In this document: positions 14,102-14,904 of the stretch, piece by piece | Numbering within the stretch: the first letter of the stretch is position 1 | Layout of the letters: every line of letters starts with the position of its first letter | Origin: UBA4093 sp036676455 | GTDB taxonomy: Bacteria; Cyanobacteriota; Sericytochromatia; S15B-MN24; UBA4093 | Direction: 5' to 3' | DNA length: 14,904 bases | NCBI GenBank assembly: GCA_036676455.1 | Contig: JAKFCW010000023.1 | Coordinates: 1-14,904, forward strand | The notes under the pieces: model-generated | Database searches by the model: none | Seen by the model: only the letters and a program-made list of their open reading frames with translations | Told to the model about the DNA's origin: nothing | Translations under genes and position numbers: made by a program

Positions 14102-14196
14102 GTTTTATCCTCTAGCAATAAGTTTCGTAAGTCTGCCCTGACGGGCGTTTCATGGGCGCCGGCCGTGACATGGTCTCGCCGCGGCGCCAAAGATCC

Positions 14197-14225
14197 ATTA
14201 TACGGGGGCCGATGGGGCTTGTCTA
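14197..14225 (-). promoter_or_regulatory. Strong sigma70-type promoter of the accD-accA operon
   Basis: Reading leftwards, -35 TAGACA (14225-14220, five of six) and a perfect -10 TATAAT (14202-14197) are separated by 17 bp. Transcription would start near 14190. This promoter shares the 316-bp gene-free divergent region 14102-14417 with the TTAA-box promoter of the amidase. I see nothing else convincing in that region. Confidence 0.8.
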
Positions 14226-14293
14226 ACCTGACCATGGCGGGCGCGGAGGCTCGCCCGACGAACCCCCTGACGATGATCTGCGCCGGGTCCAAG

Positions 14294-14348
14294 CTTAAAT
14301 CAGCCTTTAAACGGGCTTTACCGAATTCCGGTGCGTCGTCCCGATAAC
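14294..14348 (+). promoter_or_regulatory. Phased TTAA-box promoter (box D) of the amidase gene
   Basis: CTTAAAT (14294), CTTTAAA (14305) and CTTTACC (14316) start exactly 11 bp apart. The candidate -10 GATAAC is at 14343-14348, 27 bp from the start of the last box, as at box A. No -35 hexamer is apparent. The pattern matches the tandem direct repeats bound by PhoB/SphR/PhoP-type regulators. Confidence 0.6.
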
Positions 14349-14417
14349 CTGATTAACCGCTCCTGAACGGCCCCGGGTCGAAGCGCCGGCAGGAAGAAAG
14401 CTCAGAAAGGGATGACC

Positions 14418-14904
14418 ATGGCCATCACGCAGTTCTCTCAGGTTTATCGTCCGGCAGTCCAGGGCCTCGCATCGGGATCTTCGAAGGCGATTCCCGAGGA
14501 GTTCAAGGCTCTCCACGAGCTGCTCTACGATTCGAAGAACGTGCAGGATGGCCGCTTCATCCCGCAGCCCCCGATCCACGTGCCCGAGGTCCAGTCGGTG
14601 CAGGCGGGTGGCGTCCCCAAGCCCCGTGTCATCTCGATGCCCTCGCCGAACTACAACAGCCGGCCTGCGGGCACGGACATCGACACCATCGTGCTTCACC
14701 ACACGGCCACCGGCGGCACCGCCCAGGGCGTCGGCAACTTCTTTCAGAACCCCGCGGCTCAGGTGAGCGCTCACTACACGGTCGGCAAGGACGGCGCCAT
14801 CGTGCAGTCGGTCCCCGACTCCAAGCGCGCCTGGCATGCCGGCACCTCCTCTTTCAAGGGCAAGGGCGACGTCAACGACTTCTCGATCGGCATCGAGATC
14901 GTCA
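14418..14904 (+). CDS. N-acetylmuramoyl-L-alanine amidase (amidase_2/PGRP type), 3' end outside the window
   Basis: The frame runs open from ATG 14418 to the window edge (162 codons). This zinc amidase cleaves the bond between MurNAc and L-Ala in peptidoglycan. DIDTIVLHHTATGG carries the first zinc ligand at H94, and AHYTVGKDGAIVQSVPDSKRAWHAG and NDFSIGIEIV are the typical AmpD/PGRP core. The remaining ligands lie outside the window. Residues 1-85 form an N-terminal region of low complexity with Pro/Val-rich stretches and no recognisable signal peptide, transmembrane helix or lipobox. Export may therefore be non-classical, or it may act in the cytosol in wall recycling. ATG 14418 is preferred over ATG 14412 because AAAGGG is correctly spaced for the former and too close for the latter. 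Regulated by box D. Confidence 0.9.
   Translation, partial: MAITQFSQVYRPAVQGLASGSSKAIPEEFKALHELLYDSKNVQDGRFIPQPPIHVPEVQSVQAGGVPKPRVISMPSPNYNSRPAGTDIDTIVLHHTATGGTAQGVGNFFQNPAAQVSAHYTVGKDGAIVQSVPDSKRAWHAGTSSFKGKGDVNDFSIGIEIV

Noticed and set aside
14165..14347. Small plus-strand frame in the accD/amidase divergent region
   Set aside because: It overlaps two promoters, lacks a ribosome binding site and shows no protein-like pattern.
1..14904. CRISPR arrays, tRNA or rRNA genes, insertion sequences, prophage genes
   Set aside because: No regular long repeats with spacers, no cloverleaf or rRNA-like stretches, and no transposase, integrase or phage motifs were seen on either strand.

Overview
The window is GC-rich bacterial chromosome holding twelve protein genes, eleven of them complete. 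I see no tRNA, rRNA, CRISPR array, transposase or phage gene. The gene set (L20, a dTDP-rhamnose epimerase, AccDA, several lipobox lipoproteins, a SpoIIE-type phosphatase) fits a free-living bacterium with a diderm-like envelope. Tandem YTTAA-type boxes spaced 11 bp resemble the Pho box known from cyanobacteria and other PhoB-family regulons. This would be compatible with a cyanobacteria-related non-photosynthetic lineage, but that placement is a weak inference.

Layout. 1-1067: rplT, a textbook intrinsic terminator, then rfbC starting directly after the U-tract. 1068-4300: three secreted-protein genes, namely a small lipoprotein (+), a second lipoprotein (-) and a subtilisin-like protease lipoprotein (-). 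Each has phased TTAA boxes upstream. 4336-8486: a probable RiPP (ribosomally made, modified peptide) locus. A membrane M50 zinc protease with an N-terminal GspE/MshEN-like domain and a PqqD-like middle segment is transcribed leftwards. Transcribed rightwards are a 75-aa peptide ending in DGDGGGDC, a strong terminator, a radical SAM/SPASM enzyme, and an overlapping ASKHA-fold hydantoinase/MfnF-like protein. 8544-10985: a PDZ/multi-TM/GAF/PP2C (SpoIIE) phosphatase, convergent with the RiPP operon and separated from it by a 48-bp palindrome. 11170-14101: accD-accA plus a short class-II terpene-cyclase-like gene, packed with gaps of 1 and 6 nt. 14418-end: the start of an N-acetylmuramoyl-L-alanine amidase, divergent from accD.

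How it works together. In the RiPP locus the peptide would be made in excess because of the internal terminator, then modified by the radical SAM enzyme. The ASKHA protein may contribute ATP-dependent chemistry, and the membrane M50 protease would bind or cleave the product. The best analogy is the YydF/YydG/YydH set (peptide, radical SAM, M50 protease), but the ASKHA partner and the MshEN fusion are not part of it. Separately, four genes for envelope or wall-acting proteins carry the same 11-bp-phased box architecture. Two of them share an identical distance from box to -10, which points to a local regulon under a PhoB/OmpR-type response regulator.
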